Below the pieces are notes generated by a model. It saw only the letters and a list, made by a program, of their open reading frames with translations. It was not told the DNA's origin and did no database searches. The position numbers were made by a program, and so were the translations under genes. A stretch of 64,000 nucleotides of DNA from NCBI GenBank assembly GCA_018881555.1, contig JACAXG010000018.1, positions 4,362,346 to 4,426,345 on the forward strand, read 5' to 3'. This document shows, in pieces, positions 40,401 through 51,034 of the stretch; position 1 is the first letter of the stretch, and each line of letters starts with the position of its first letter. This DNA comes from Amblyornis subalaris (Eukaryota > Chordata > Aves > Passeriformes > Ptilonorhynchidae).

Positions 40401-43400
40401 AGAACTAGATATGGTCTCATCCTCAACAAATTTGAAGTGTCTCTGCTCGACTGGTGAATTATTGCTATCCTGGAGACGAGGTGGAAAGCGTGCAGGATTC
40501 TGCGGCACACGCAAAATAAGCTCTTCACAGTTTTTTTCGGCTGTTCACATGAGCCATTCTATCACTTTTCAGCAACTCCAGCTTACATTATATCTACAGA
40601 CTTAGAGTAAGATGAGATAGTCACAGTATTTAAACCTTCAAACAATCTACGCTGCAAATCTGCCAGCCTCCTGTTCCTCAGAACGTTTCATCTCAGCTAA
40701 AAAATTATCAGTTCAGAGGGATAAGAGCACAGAGGTATACAGATGACTGTAATGCATTCCACCAGACAGCCTCTATGAATTTTTTAGCTGAACTTTCTTC
40801 TGTCCTTGTTGTTCTTGCCAACCACATGCAGAACATTTTAGAGACAACAGCAATACCTCAGAGGTTTACATGCACTGTTCAATTCCCAACAATAAAAAGG
40901 AATGAAAATCCTTTTTCTAAACTGAGTTTCAGCTCGTATTTTCCTTCATCCTAAATTATAACTAGCACACAGTACTTGCACTGCATAGCTGAGAAGCTAG
41001 CAGAAATTGCTACATTCAATTAGCACCACAAAAGTAGCAAACTAGAAACAGGATTTCATTCACTTTAATTCACTTGTTGGTTGCCATAAATACTCGTCTG
41101 TAAAACATGGAATTCTGAATACTCCAGACATTATTTTCCTTTTATGAAGATGTTTGTTTACTCTGGCAGTGATTCTCTTGGGAGAAACTCTAATGACTTC
41201 CACTACCAAAAAAAAAACCAAAACAAAAAAGAAACAGAAACTGCCACTAGCAAGCAAGAAAATATTAGTCTAATGTGCTGGTTAAACTCCAGGGCACAAA
41301 GGAGCAAAACCAGAGTAAATCACTGTTTTGCATTCTTGTGACCAGAACCTATATCCTTCAAGTACAGCAGGCCCTTGTGATGGAAGTTGGGCTTTGAATA
41401 AAGCAAGAAAACTTCCCATCTTCTGTGTATTTTAAGATTTTAAGCCTTAAAAAACAAACAAACAAACAAACAAACACATAACATGGGAGTGGGAATAAGA
41501 GAACAAAGCAAACTATTTAAATCCCTGGTGTTAATTTTTCCTACTGCTTTTAATTTCAACACACAGTGATCTAAGAAAGGGGTTTTTTACCCAGTTTTGT
41601 TATATCTGGATGATTATTTCTTTTTTAATGAGAAAAACCACCAGGAGAAAGGGTAAGATACTGTGACTCAAAAGGCTGCTCACTGCTGAAAAAGACTTAC
41701 CTACCTCCTTTCTGAGGGTGCATGGTTATTATTTTCAGAGTTTAAAAAAATCAAGAACAGAAGAACAGTGAATAAAGAACATTGATATAAATCTTCAGAC
41801 CTCTTTTTCCTGTGAAATGTCAAACCTCATCATCTGCTTTTCTATATGAATAACCTGCAGTCCCGGGCTGTTTACCATATTTCCATGGAAGGAAAATGTC
41901 ATTAACAAAAAATCAACTTTAAGGTTAAGGGGAAGGAGCTCCAGCAAAAGTATGTGAATCGCGTATTTTGTTACCACTTAGAACAATGTGCTGTTCCTGG
42001 AATGCATATGCAAGCCCATTTCAAAGTTTAAGCTGAGGAATGAAGCAGACACATGTCACAGACCACAGGACAGCAGGCTGTGTACTTCCCTAAACAGCCT
42101 GACCACAGGGATGATTGAGCAGATCTTTAGCAGAACCCTTGCAAGCACTGCAGGACAGACAGAGCTACCTAAACACAGAGGGCTAAGAAAGTACTTAGGA
42201 AAAGGAGAAGATATGGAAAGGGAGAAGCAGTGGTAAAACAGCAAAGAGAAAACAAGAAACTGATTTTTAATTTTTTTTTTTTTTGGCAGCTGTAGAGCTT
42301 TGGAAGAGGTCAAACGGAGTAGTAAATCACTGCAAACAGTGAAAGGCCTATAAATATTGTGGGCTGTGGAAAGAACAATTTTTTGCATTACAAGCAGGCA
42401 ATGAGTCTCTATGCTAAGCCAATCCACAAAAGATTTTTTGAAGTCAATACTATCTGTAACATTCACTTTTAACTGTAACATGCAAAAAAATCANCAAAAA
42501 AGCTGTGTTTAGTATTGGAATGAAAGCAAAGATACTTTTCATGTGTACATCTAATTGCATCCCATACTCCAAATCACAGCCATGGTGATTTTCCAACTAG
42601 CTACTAGGAGGGAAAGAGCAGATTCCAGCAATAGTCAGAGCTATTTTCCTTTGTATACATTAGGCTCCTGATATTCTTGTGTTCATGTTCATTTACAAAA
42701 CGAGCAAGCGCTGAAGTAGCTCTGCATACACATAAAGTCTACATACTGTATCTAAATTTTTATCAGCTTCAAGATTTATTGTGTGTTCTCAAAAACTGTA
42801 ACACTTGTTAAGTGGTATCTGATCAGTAAAAAGTACGGATCCTAACTCCACAACAGAACACAGACTTTTTAAAGAAGCTAAACTCACAGGTCACTCTGAA
42901 GTGGATGGCATCTCTGTTCATCCCATTCAGTTCTTATAACTGCTAAAGGTTTTATAGCTCAAGCAGAAAAAAGAATGGTGGGCCAAAATCCTTTCTCATA
43001 TAATATCCTGTTCCTAACACTGCCAATAGTAGATGTTATTCTCCTGGGTTTATAAAAGGAAAGAACTTAAGCTGTGCATGGCAACTTCTAGAAGGGATGA
43101 TAACCACTCAGGGGCAAAACCCAGAAGGCACTACCTTGATGATCCCTTTCATGTCACCCAAATGGCAGCCAGAGGAGCTGCTCTGTAACTCTTACAGTTT
43201 GTCTTTATAAAGTTACAGCTATTTTATATAGTTTAATGTGATTTGTCCTTATACTTTCTATTGTATAGCACTGCTGGTCAAATTTGCCACACAAAATTTA
43301 GCACCCATTGGATAATGCAGAACACCAGACAAATAAGATGATTGTTGTCTTTCAGGCACCAACAAACCCAGCAGAGTTGTCAGCCCCAGCTCTGCCACAG

Positions 43401-44512
43401 GCCTCCCAGGCGAAGTCAACGTCTGGCACATTTGTTGGAATGAATACACAGAAGCAGGTTGATTAATGGCTGCAAAAAACATAACTTATGTATATTTGGT
43501 TCTACTGTACTGACAGCTTGTTTTGCAACATCTGTTTTTTTCAATTTACATATTATGTATAATGATATTGCATATTGCTCGGCGTTTGTAATGTTTGTTG
43601 TCTAAAGAACTCATCCCAGCTCCATGACTCTCTAGTTTCTTCAAGTCACTCAGATGAGGCNTGGCTCTGCCAGCATGCTCTCCTCTTCGGGCAGTCGCTC
43701 TACGGTAACAACCAGGGAACATGGAGTCCAAGCACCTCAGTACACCCTAAGGTCTGGAAAGGCAAATTTAGGGAGTTCCTGTGTTGCAAATAGTTGAGGT
43801 ACCTGAAGGAAACATTACACATGCTTAGCTCGTTCTTACATATTTGTTTAGGCATCTATTTTCAGACACTATTTCCTTCCAACTAGCCTAATCCAAAAAA
43901 GCTCTCAAGCCTTTCCTAGAAAGGGGCAGCTAAGATAAAAGAAAGCAGGAAGGAATCAAGGGATTACAAAGGAGAGAAAAACAGTAAAGCAAGAGGGTGT
44001 GAAGGCCAAACGGTCAAAAATCAAGAAACTGGAGGGAGAAAGCAAACAGCCAAGGAGAGGCCCCAGCACTTCTTGATGGCACCAGGTGCCAGTTGAGAGA
44101 CTTGATTTAGTGGAGGAGAATCCAGAACTTGTGGCCTCAGCACACACTGAGGGGTCTCACATCCAAGGCAGAAGAGCCTGCAGGACGCTAGGTTTGACTC
44201 AGTACAACTGTTCTTGCTTGTATAGAGTCAAGTAGCGTGTGCCACAAGACCAAGGAGGACCAAAGATCTACTGGATTCTGCAGCAACATAGCCAGAATCT
44301 TTCCTCATAATCAGCAGAGAGAGAGATCAGATTCCTCTCTCTAAATGTACCTTCATTAGGGTAGGACTCGTTTGGTAGCACGTCTTGTGTTTGTAGAACA
44401 TCAGGCAGGTAATGCAGAGTGGACACTTACGTTTTACATGGTTAAAAATAGATGAGATTCACTCCATGAAAGTTGTTTTAACAAACATGCACGATTGGGG
44501 TGAGTGGCTACC
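37458..44512. other. Intergenic, no gene recognised
   Basis: AT-rich with the AAAC repeat at 41450. Frames of 101-141 codons (39538-39843 plus, 40514-40197 minus, 42481-42056 minus) have no recognised domains; the 141-codon frame crosses a poly(A)/poly(T) tract and is probably spurious. Confidence 0.6.
41450..41476. repeat. (AAAC)n microsatellite
   Basis: About six near-perfect AAAC units, perhaps an expanded A-rich tail. No recognisable retroposon body precedes it. Confidence 0.85.
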
Positions 44513-44719
44513 ATGGCAGAAATAAGGCGTCATGAAGCACATGAGCACTCTCGTCTTTTAGTCAATTTAAAACAACTACTCACGTATGCCAAGACGGCTG
44601 TTACGAAGGAAGAATTGCTAGAATTTGGGCTCGATTTAAAGGTGAGGGACAGACAAGCTGACCGCTTACAAAAACCCCCCCCTCAACTGAATGACTTCCT
44701 ACACACTTTGTACAAATAG
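44513..44719 (+). CDS. Unidentified small ORF with strong Kozak context
   Basis: A 68-codon ORF starting at ACCATGG, a near-ideal vertebrate initiation context, about 1.9 kb upstream of the probable CPEB2 promoter. The predicted product begins MAEIRRHEAHEHSRLL, is highly charged and helix-prone, contains KEELLEFGLDLK, and ends LNDFLHTLYK. It has more CpG-containing codons than its surroundings. A CTTTTAG acceptor-like site (about 44561) and an AAAG|GTGAGG donor-like site (about 44641) inside it could instead mark an internal exon of another transcript. I do not recognise the protein. It may be a microprotein, a broken gene fragment or chance. Confidence 0.25.
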   Translation: MAEIRRHEAHEHSRLLVNLKQLLTYAKTAVTKEELLEFGLDLKVRDRQADRLQKPPPQLNDFLHTLYK

Positions 44720-45729
44720 GTAGCCAGTGATACCAGAGTGCAGTGCAGCGCTGCTTCCACCCTTGCTAGACAGTGCCTGAGAACGCCCCAGGTAGAGGAC
44801 AGCTTCTGTTCAGGCTTGCACACAACTCAGTGTCAGGTGTATGACATGAACACAAAGGCAAGCCAGATGCTACCAGTTCTGCAGCTCACAAAACTAATGT
44901 TTACGAGGATTGTGCTGTGAAGCAATTCACTCTTCACAGAGGAACCAGTACTTGGCCAGCAACATTTACTCAGCATGTGATCATCTGTAGAGCCTTGGTC
45001 TGTACTCTGGATTTTTTAGCCCTTGTAGGACAGGTGGCTGCAGAGTTCTTGAAACAGATGCCAATACAATGAATAATTCTGGAGTGCTAAGCCATAATAC
45101 AGCAAAGATAAACATGTATCAATTATTCTTCTATGCTGCAAATGTATTTTCATCTTAACCCTGCAAGATGGCACGGATTCCCCAATATACCCACACAGGT
45201 TCACAACCACATCAGAGACGACTGGAAATGCCAAAACAATTTTTTTTCCCTCTACGTTTCATACGCATATAGAAAGCGCACACAGATTCAAACAAATTAG
45301 AATTGTTACACTGGGTCAGACCAAAGGTCCGTAGGCAGGTGGAACACAGCCATTCAGTTGCTGACAGTGGGCACGGAGAGACGCCTAGAGAAAAGTTCAA
45401 CGGGTCAAGCACATAATGACACTTCCACCATGTNCTCACACATTCAACAGCCGTGTATGAATTCTTTCACTGCTGAGCTACAGCCTTCCCAGGACACAAA
45501 GAGAGGCCACTTGTTTTAGTCTTTTCAGGGATATATACATCTAAATCAACGTTAAGCTATACGTGCCAAATAATTTATTTGTTTGCACTGAACAGCTGCC
45601 AAGAACTGTGCTTCCACTGTATGGAAAGGGTAAAACCCCACCTTTGATACTGGAATACCTCAGAAGGCACCACCCCGTGCCACCACACCCCAGCACGGGT
45701 TCCGCCCGAGCTCTCTTGGTTCTCTGAGG
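44720..45729. other. Intergenic sequence leading into the CPEB2 CpG island
   Basis: No gene recognised. Holds the small CR1-derived scrap at 45299. A divergent non-coding transcript from the CPEB2 promoter could run leftward through here, but no exon can be supported from sequence alone. Confidence 0.55.
45299..45375. mobile_element. Probable short CR1-derived fragment
   Basis: CACTGGGTCAGACCAAAGGT followed later by GCTGACAGTGGGC shares the same repeat landmarks as the fragment near 15.3 kb. It lies just upstream of the CpG island. Short and partly deleted. Confidence 0.5.
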
Positions 45730-45988
45730 TGCCCAACAAACAAGGTTTGCTGACAGANCCCGGGTGGGTGCCGAGCACAGGTTCCCGCAGGAGCTCTCGC
45801 ACGCCGCAGTGCCCCACAGGACAAGGACGGCCCCGTATCCCGATCCCAGTAGGACACGGGCACATGGCGCGACCCGACGCGGCGCCCTGAGGGGGCGGAG
45901 CCTTCACACCCGGCCCGTCTCGTGCCGCCGCNCTCGCGCCGCACCCCCCGCCCCGCTCCGCCCGCCCTCGGTGCGCGGTCGTGCGTCA

Positions 45989-46126
45989 ATGCAAATGAGC
46001 AGCGCGCGAGGTGATGGGGCGGGGCGCTCCCCCTCCCCCCCGCCCCGAACGAGCGCCTGACGGGATCGCAGGCGGCGGAAGACACCAGGGTCTCAGCTGC
46101 CCCCGCCCCATTTGTCTGGATAAAAG
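45989..46126 (+). promoter_or_regulatory. Possible upstream promoter: octamer at 45989-45996 and TATA-like box at 46120-46126
   Basis: A perfect ATGCAAAT octamer, extended as ATGCAAATGAG, lies about 125 bases upstream of ATAAAAG. The pairing resembles histone-type or POU-factor-driven promoters. A candidate donor (CCCA|GTGAGT) lies at 46213-46214, so a short non-coding first exon from about 46150 is possible. No histone or other coding sequence follows. This may be an alternative CPEB2 promoter or unrelated motifs within the CpG island. Confidence 0.35.
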
Positions 46127-46382
46127 CCGAGTGCGCCCGCTGCTACAAAACGAAATAAAATCGCTTTGGTTTAGGTGCTTCTCGCTTGGCAGTAGAAAGG
46201 TTGTCGAAACCCAGTGAGTGCCTTCCTCGTCCAAGCAGCCCACAGTGCTGCCATCTCCCCCTGGCTGAAGTGGTAGCGGCTCCTCGGTGCCAGAGGGGCG
46301 GGCTCTACATCTGATGCTTTATTCATGAGCGGGGCGGGCCCACAGGCTCATTACCAGGGTCAGCCGGGCTGGGCGGTGCCTG

Positions 46383-46390
46383 TGACGTCA
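46383..46390. promoter_or_regulatory. Consensus cAMP response element (CRE)
   Basis: A perfect palindromic TGACGTCA, followed at 46394-46398 by a second TGACG half-site. It lies about 30-50 bases upstream of the GC-box and G-tract cluster where CPEB2 transcription probably begins. CREB/ATF proteins bind this element in many promoters. A GC box (GGGGCGGG) lies upstream at 46331-46338. The motif is seen directly; control of CPEB2 by CREB is inference. Confidence 0.75.
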
Positions 46391-46424
46391 CTGTGACGGA
46401 TGTTCCGGCGCTCTTAAGGGCGCC

Positions 46425-47213
46425 GCGGCGGCTCGGAGCCGGCAGCGGGGCGGGGGCGGGGGCGGCGGCCGGGGGGCGGCAGCAGCAGCCTCGCTGAAGA
46501 GACCGGGTCGCCTGCCCTGTGGAGGTACCGGCGGCCTCCTCGCCCTCCCTCCCTCCATCCCCGCCAGTGCCAGGCCCGGGAATGCCCCGCTCTCCCCCTG
46601 CGTTGCGGTGTGGCGGCTGGGGGGTCGGACGGAGGAGTTGCTGCCCGGCGGCAGTGACCTGTCCGGGCGGATTCCTGATCTAGCGGATCCCTGTGGGTGC
46701 GACCGTAGGCGGGAAGGGCCGCTCTACCGGGGGTCTCAGTAAACGAAAAGGAGAAAGAAATCTCCCGTAAAAGTGGGCTTGTTATCAAAAAGCAGCGATA
46801 TTTTTAAAGCAGTACAGTGGCGTTGATGGCAAAAAAGAGGGCTTTATTCTATACATAAGCTATTTTAGGACTTACATAGTGGTTTGCGATAGGCGGATGT
46901 TTAAACTCCCCTCCCGCCCCCCCAACACTTCGCCACAAAGATTATTAATTATCTTTGTCTCTTTAGTGTGCCGGGATCGGGGTTCACCTCTGCGCCGAGC
47001 CGGTGTCAGGGGAGCTCCCGCAGACGGCCGCGCCAGCCCCTGCCCACCGCCGGGTCCTTCCCCTCCCCGGAGCGGCCGCAGCCGCCTCGCCTCATTCCTC
47101 CTCCTCCTGCCCTTTGCCGCCCGCTGTAGCCGGTTCGTCCGGCAGCGTGTCCGCCGGGTCGCCGCTGCCCTCCCTGTTTCCCCTCAGCGGCGGCTGCTGC
47201 GCATCATCAAAAC
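46425..47213 (+). other. CPEB2: CPEB2 5' leader region with a possible leader intron (46525-46966)
   Basis: Between the likely transcription start and the ATG, the sequence has a donor-like GAG|GTACCG at 46524/46525, the same GTACCG hexamer as the certain exon 1 donor. Two acceptor-like sites follow: a branch-like ATTAATT plus pyrimidine tract ending CTTTAG at 46966, and a strong pyrimidine tract ending CCCCTCAG at 47187. Either pairing would give a spliced leader with no ATG before the CPEB2 start: 46967-47213 and 46425-46524 contain none. Splicing is inferred, not shown. Confidence 0.4.
46447..46477 (+). promoter_or_regulatory. GC-box cluster with G-quadruplex potential at the CPEB2 core promoter
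   Basis: Consecutive G-runs of 4, 5 and 5 separated by single C bases, then GG and a run of 6, make overlapping Sp1-type GC boxes and a strong G-quadruplex motif on the coding strand. A TTAAGG sequence just upstream is only a weak TATA-like match. The transcription start is inferred to lie around 46420-46450; no initiator stands out. Confidence 0.6.
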
Positions 47214-47241
47214 ATGCAGGATGAGCTGCTCCTGGGGGTGA
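46897..47241 (+). other. Upstream ORF overlapping the CPEB2 start codon in the unspliced leader
   Basis: An ATG at 46897 opens a 114-codon frame, out of register with CPEB2, that stops at 47239-47241, 25 bases past the A of the CPEB2 ATG. In an unspliced leader such an overlapping uORF would strongly reduce translation of the long CPEB2 protein. Its ATG lies inside the candidate leader intron, so splicing would remove it. The encoded peptide is arginine/proline-rich GC-island sequence with no recognisable domain and is unlikely to be a functional protein. Confidence 0.4.
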
Positions 47242-48410
47242 CACAGCAGCAGCAGCCAGGCAGCGAGAGGCTGGGCAGCAGCCCCGCGTCGGGACACCCC
47301 CCTCTCGGCCACCCCTCCTCTGACTTTAAACCCTGTCTCAGCCCCCACCAGGATTTAAACAAGCAGCAAGCGCAGCAGCCACAGCCGCCGCCTCCTCAGC
47401 TGAGCCAGAAGAGGAAAGAGTTTAAGCAGCAGCTCAGCAGCCCAGCCCAGCTCGGCAGCAGCCACCCCCTGAATAACCACCACCCCCCAGACTATCATCA
47501 CCACCCCCCTCAGCAGCAGCAGCAGCAGCAGCAGCAGTTCAGCCACCCCACTGACAAGTACCAGCAGCAGGAGCACAGGCAACAGCAGCAGCTCCAGCTC
47601 CTCAGCGCTCACCCCCCGGAGCCGTCGCGGACGGGGGATCACCCGCACCACCAGCCCCTCGGCCCCGCCGAGCACCAGGGCGGCGCGGACAGGGGGGGTT
47701 CGGAGCGGCTCGCCCCTTCCTGCCCGGGGGGATCGGCGTCCGCGGACCCCAATGTGGGGGTGGCCGCCGCCTCCTGCGTGAATCCGCCTCCGTCTCCTCA
47801 TCTGCAGGCGAGAGCCAAGCTGCCCCCCATGGAGTCCCCCCCGAACAGCCACTTACTGGGCAGCCCCGGGAACCTCCTGCCCGGCGGGCTCGGCTCTAGC
47901 TTCAGCAGCCTGCAGAGCCCGGAGATCCCCAGCCCCCATCACCAGAGCGGGGGCGGCTCCTCCTCGGCGGCTTCCCCTCCTCCTCCGCCGCTGCCCGGCT
48001 TCGGCACCCCCTGGTCGGTGCAGACCTCGTCGCCGCCTCCGCAGCAGACGCAGCAGCCTCCGGTCTCCAGCGGCGGCGGCGGCGGCGGCGGCGGGCAGAT
48101 CAGCGCGATGCCGCCCCCGAGCCCGGAGTCTGAGACCAGCTTCTACCCGGGGATCCCGTCATCGATCAACCCCGCTTTCTTCCAGAGCTTCTCGCCGGTG
48201 TCTCCTCACAACCCCTGCGCCGGGCCCTTCAGCAGCCCCTTCTCGGCCGCCGCCCCCCCGCCGCCGCCGCAGATGAATTTACCTCAGCAGCAGCAGCAGC
48301 AACAGCAGAACCGGAGATCCCCTGTGAGCCCCCAGCTCCAGCACCAACACCAGGCGGCGGCCGCCGCCGCCGCCTTCCTGCAGCAGAGAAACTCCTACAA
48401 CCACCACCAG
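47214..48410 (+). CDS. CPEB2: CPEB2 coding exon 1 (start codon to first splice donor)
   Basis: First coding exon of cytoplasmic polyadenylation element binding protein 2, which binds U-rich elements in mRNA 3' UTRs and controls their translation in the cytoplasm. It encodes residues 1-399 and ends on a codon boundary at CAG|GTACCG. The start MQDELLLG resembles the CPEB3 start (MQDDLLM), and the last residues, NSYNHHQ, run directly into exon 2, as in mammalian CPEB2. The segment is disordered and low-complexity: nine glutamines from an uninterrupted CAG run (residues 100-108), an eight-glycine tract (287-294), eight glutamines (358-365), an alanine run near 381-387, and many Pro, His and Ser. 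The conserved block FYPGIPSSINPAFF starts near residue 310. No RNA-binding domain is encoded here. The open frame continues past 48410 to 48821, but that tail is intron: it lacks family similarity and follows a good donor. Family identification is very secure; the exact start is somewhat less so. Confidence 0.96.
48108..48110 (+). other. CPEB2: Internal in-frame ATG matching the start of the short CPEB2 isoform
   Basis: This methionine is residue 299 of the long product and begins MPPPSPESE, corresponding to the MPPPSPDSE start annotated for the shorter mammalian CPEB2 protein (from memory of the family). It lies directly after the glycine tract. Initiation here would drop the first polyQ and most of the disordered N-terminus. 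The sequence shows only that the codon and its context are present; whether it is used in this species is unknown. Confidence 0.6.
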
Positions 48411-51034
48411 GTACCGGGCGGCGGCCGCGGCGGGGAGCGCCGGGGCGGGGAAGGGGGACGCGGGGAAGGGACGGGGGCTCCGCTGCCCTCGGTTTGCCGG
48501 CTGCGGGAGGCGGGCGGCTTCGCTCTCGCCGGCGCCGGGCGAGGCTGCGCGGCGGTGACAGCCCGGCGGGACCGCGGCGGCGGCAGGGCGGGGCCGGCCC
48601 GGCGGGAGGGAGGGCACCTGCGCCCCCCGCCCGGTGCGGCGCCGGGCGGCCGGCGGGGTCGGGCCGGACGTGTCTGCGGGCAGCGGCCCCCGCTCTCTCC
48701 CCGCCCGTTCCGGGTGGCAGGTGCCGGGGTGGCTCTTCGGGCCCTCCTCGGTGCGGCGTCGCTTACCGAGGGACGTCGTGTTTTTTTCGGGACGAGAAGA
48801 GAGAGTTTGCTCTTAAAATAGCGNGCAAACGCTCCTGTTGGTGTCCGGGAGTTACGCCGTGAAAATGCCCCCCTTGTACCCCCGAGCCCCGCGGAGGGCG
48901 CGGTGTCCCCGGAACAAGGAGCCTGACAGCTCCGGCCGGCGCCGCCCCCCCGGCCAGCCCCTTCCCCAGCCTCGGAACGGCCCTCGGACGGACGGGCACA
49001 GGTCGCCGAGAGGAGGTTCAGATGCGAAAGTTGACACCGTGCTGCCTTTTCAGGGCTTTTGGCTGACATTGCTTGAATGTGTATCCGAGGACAGCGCAGT
49101 GTTTCAAGTTACTGTAGTTCTGTGACCGATTTTAATCCAGTTTTAATCAAGGGGCCTAACGATCCTGTGTTAAAATGGAAGTTCACGTTTCTTCCTGGAA
49201 CAAAATAATACAAGAAATCAGAAGCAATTCCATGGTAATATTACCAGCTGTTGCATAATAAGACCATCTTGCTCCGATCATTTGCTCAGTTACGAAAGGC
49301 TGAAGTTACATAGGCCTGGTCTTAATTTTTTTTTCATTCTAGTATTAAAACTTGTCAGTTTTAATCGGTAGAGATCCATTTGTATCAGAACTGGAATCTC
49401 ACATTGTGTGCCCGTCCAAGAACTAATTCTGATGCATTATGATTAGGAGCTCGTTGTCCTTAACATGTGTAATAACCCTTTTCAAACAAATTCCAAAGCA
49501 ATTCTCCAACAGTGAGGTATACAGGAATTTTCTCTGACTTACAAGTTGTGGGTATACTTAGACAGTGCCATGACAGCATAGCTAGCAGTATTAGAGGCTT
49601 GCTAACATTTGGCATTATCGCTTAAGGTTTATTTCACAATAGAGTGCCTGCCTCTCCCAAAATTCCGATGCAAGTATTCAAGTTTTACAACATAATTATC
49701 TATAATTATATAGAATAGGATGTTTTCCCAATTACTTGACCGAGAATGGTTTTAGTGGTTTTTTGTTTTCTTTTCTGGGGGTGAGGGTGGTGGGAGCGTC
49801 GTTACAATTTTACCTTTCTGTCTTCAGAAAGTTTTGTTTTACCTAAAAATTTAAAGCATGTCAATACGTTATGTGTTAAGTTACTAGAATTGCAAGGTTG
49901 AGGGTTGCTTGCAGCTAAGCTTAGAGATAAAAGTACTGTGTTTTTGCTTCACAGAACTGAATTTAGAATTATCACACACACCCCCACTCCATTTCTGTGT
50001 TTGAGAAAAAGCGTTTCCAAGAACAGTCAGATTTGAGACTACTAAAGATAAATACAGTTCTTCACTGTCAGTCAGGCTCAGTGGGTCCACCTCTTGGTAG
50101 TATGACAACCACTATAGGTCACTTTTTAGCACGAGTTGTGGCTTGGGAATAAAAACTTAATCCTGTAAAAATCTTCCTTCTAAAAACTGTTTCCATTTTC
50201 ATATTGAAGAATAAAGTGCACTTCTTAGATGTAAGTGCATCTAGGTAGGTGTAAGATATCTAGATAGGAAAAAAAAATCCTCGAAAAAAATTCTAGAGTA
50301 CACTCTGCAGAATCCCACGGATTCATTACTCCAGAAATATTTGAGCAGTGGCTTCAGAATAGTGCATTTTAATGTGGAAATACTAAGATAGCNCCTTCAA
50401 ACAGATTCTCTGTAGAGTAGTCAGTGTTCTTTTTGCTCTTACATGGTAATACTGAGACGATGATATTGAAAATACTGGGGGGGAAATTAAATCTGTCATT
50501 TCAATTTTAATTTCTAAATTTCTACTCACTATAACGAAATGCTACTACTCACTGAGTAGGAATAATTATCGGTAGAAATGTAAATAATATTTTAATAGTA
50601 ACTTTGAAAATTGATCTCTTTGAAATTCTTGTGTTATTTTTGCAGAGATCTCGCCATACAATACCAAGTAGTGTATGATAAACTGGTCTCAGGGTTTTTT
50701 GTAATATGGTTTTACACCCTGGAATTCTTCTTCCATGTAGCTTTAAAGAATGCTACCAGTTACTAAAATGATGATCAAAATTGCTTGCACAAGTACTGCA
50801 GTGTTTATTGGGGGGGGACGTATGGGGGAGTAGAAATTACTTTTTTGTTTAATGAAGCTGTATTTTCTTCCTTGCCTCAGTGACTAATTTACGTGTTATC
50901 AGGAGAGAGTGGTTTATAGAAATCTCTATGCATTGCTTGCTAGGTGGTTGGTTGTTTTGGGGTTTGGTTTTTNATATGTTTTTTTAAGTAGAAAAACATT
51001 TCAAGTATTTTCAAAATTACTCGTTCTTTTTTAG
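48411..51034 (+). other. CPEB2: CPEB2 intron 1
   Basis: A 2,624-base intron bounded by GT at 48411 and AG at 51034, phase 0. The first 600 bases are very GC- and CpG-rich and belong to the CpG island around exon 1. The remainder is AT-rich with no recognised gene or repeat family. A G-run near 50810 and several T-runs are the only simple-sequence features I see. Confidence 0.93.

Larger units (their letters stand above)
45730..49030. promoter_or_regulatory. CpG island spanning the CPEB2 promoter, leader and exon 1
   Basis: GC content and CpG frequency rise abruptly near 45.7 kb and fall again near 49.0 kb. Flanking DNA on both sides is AT-rich and CpG-poor. The island covers the region before the gene, the 5' leader, coding exon 1 and the first part of intron 1. 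This is the usual setting for a TATA-less, broadly expressed vertebrate promoter, often also firing a divergent non-coding transcript on the other strand. Limits are by eye and approximate. Confidence 0.9.

Noticed and set aside
47003..47224. Second leader frame overlapping the CPEB2 start
   Set aside because: It begins with GTG rather than ATG and contains no upstream ATG in that frame.
47355..47852. 165-codon minus-strand frame opposite CPEB2 exon 1
   Set aside because: It is the antisense shadow of a GC-rich, CAG-rich coding exon (poly-Leu from CTG) and has no independent signal.
48411..48821. Continuation of the CPEB2 exon 1 frame for 136 more codons
   Set aside because: It follows a strong donor at a boundary where the family continues in exon 2, and its Gly/Arg-rich translation is that of GC-rich intron.
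48395..49069. 224-codon minus-strand frame in the CpG island
   Set aside because: Arg/Pro/Ala-rich translation of GC-rich DNA with an ambiguous base inside; no domain or start context.
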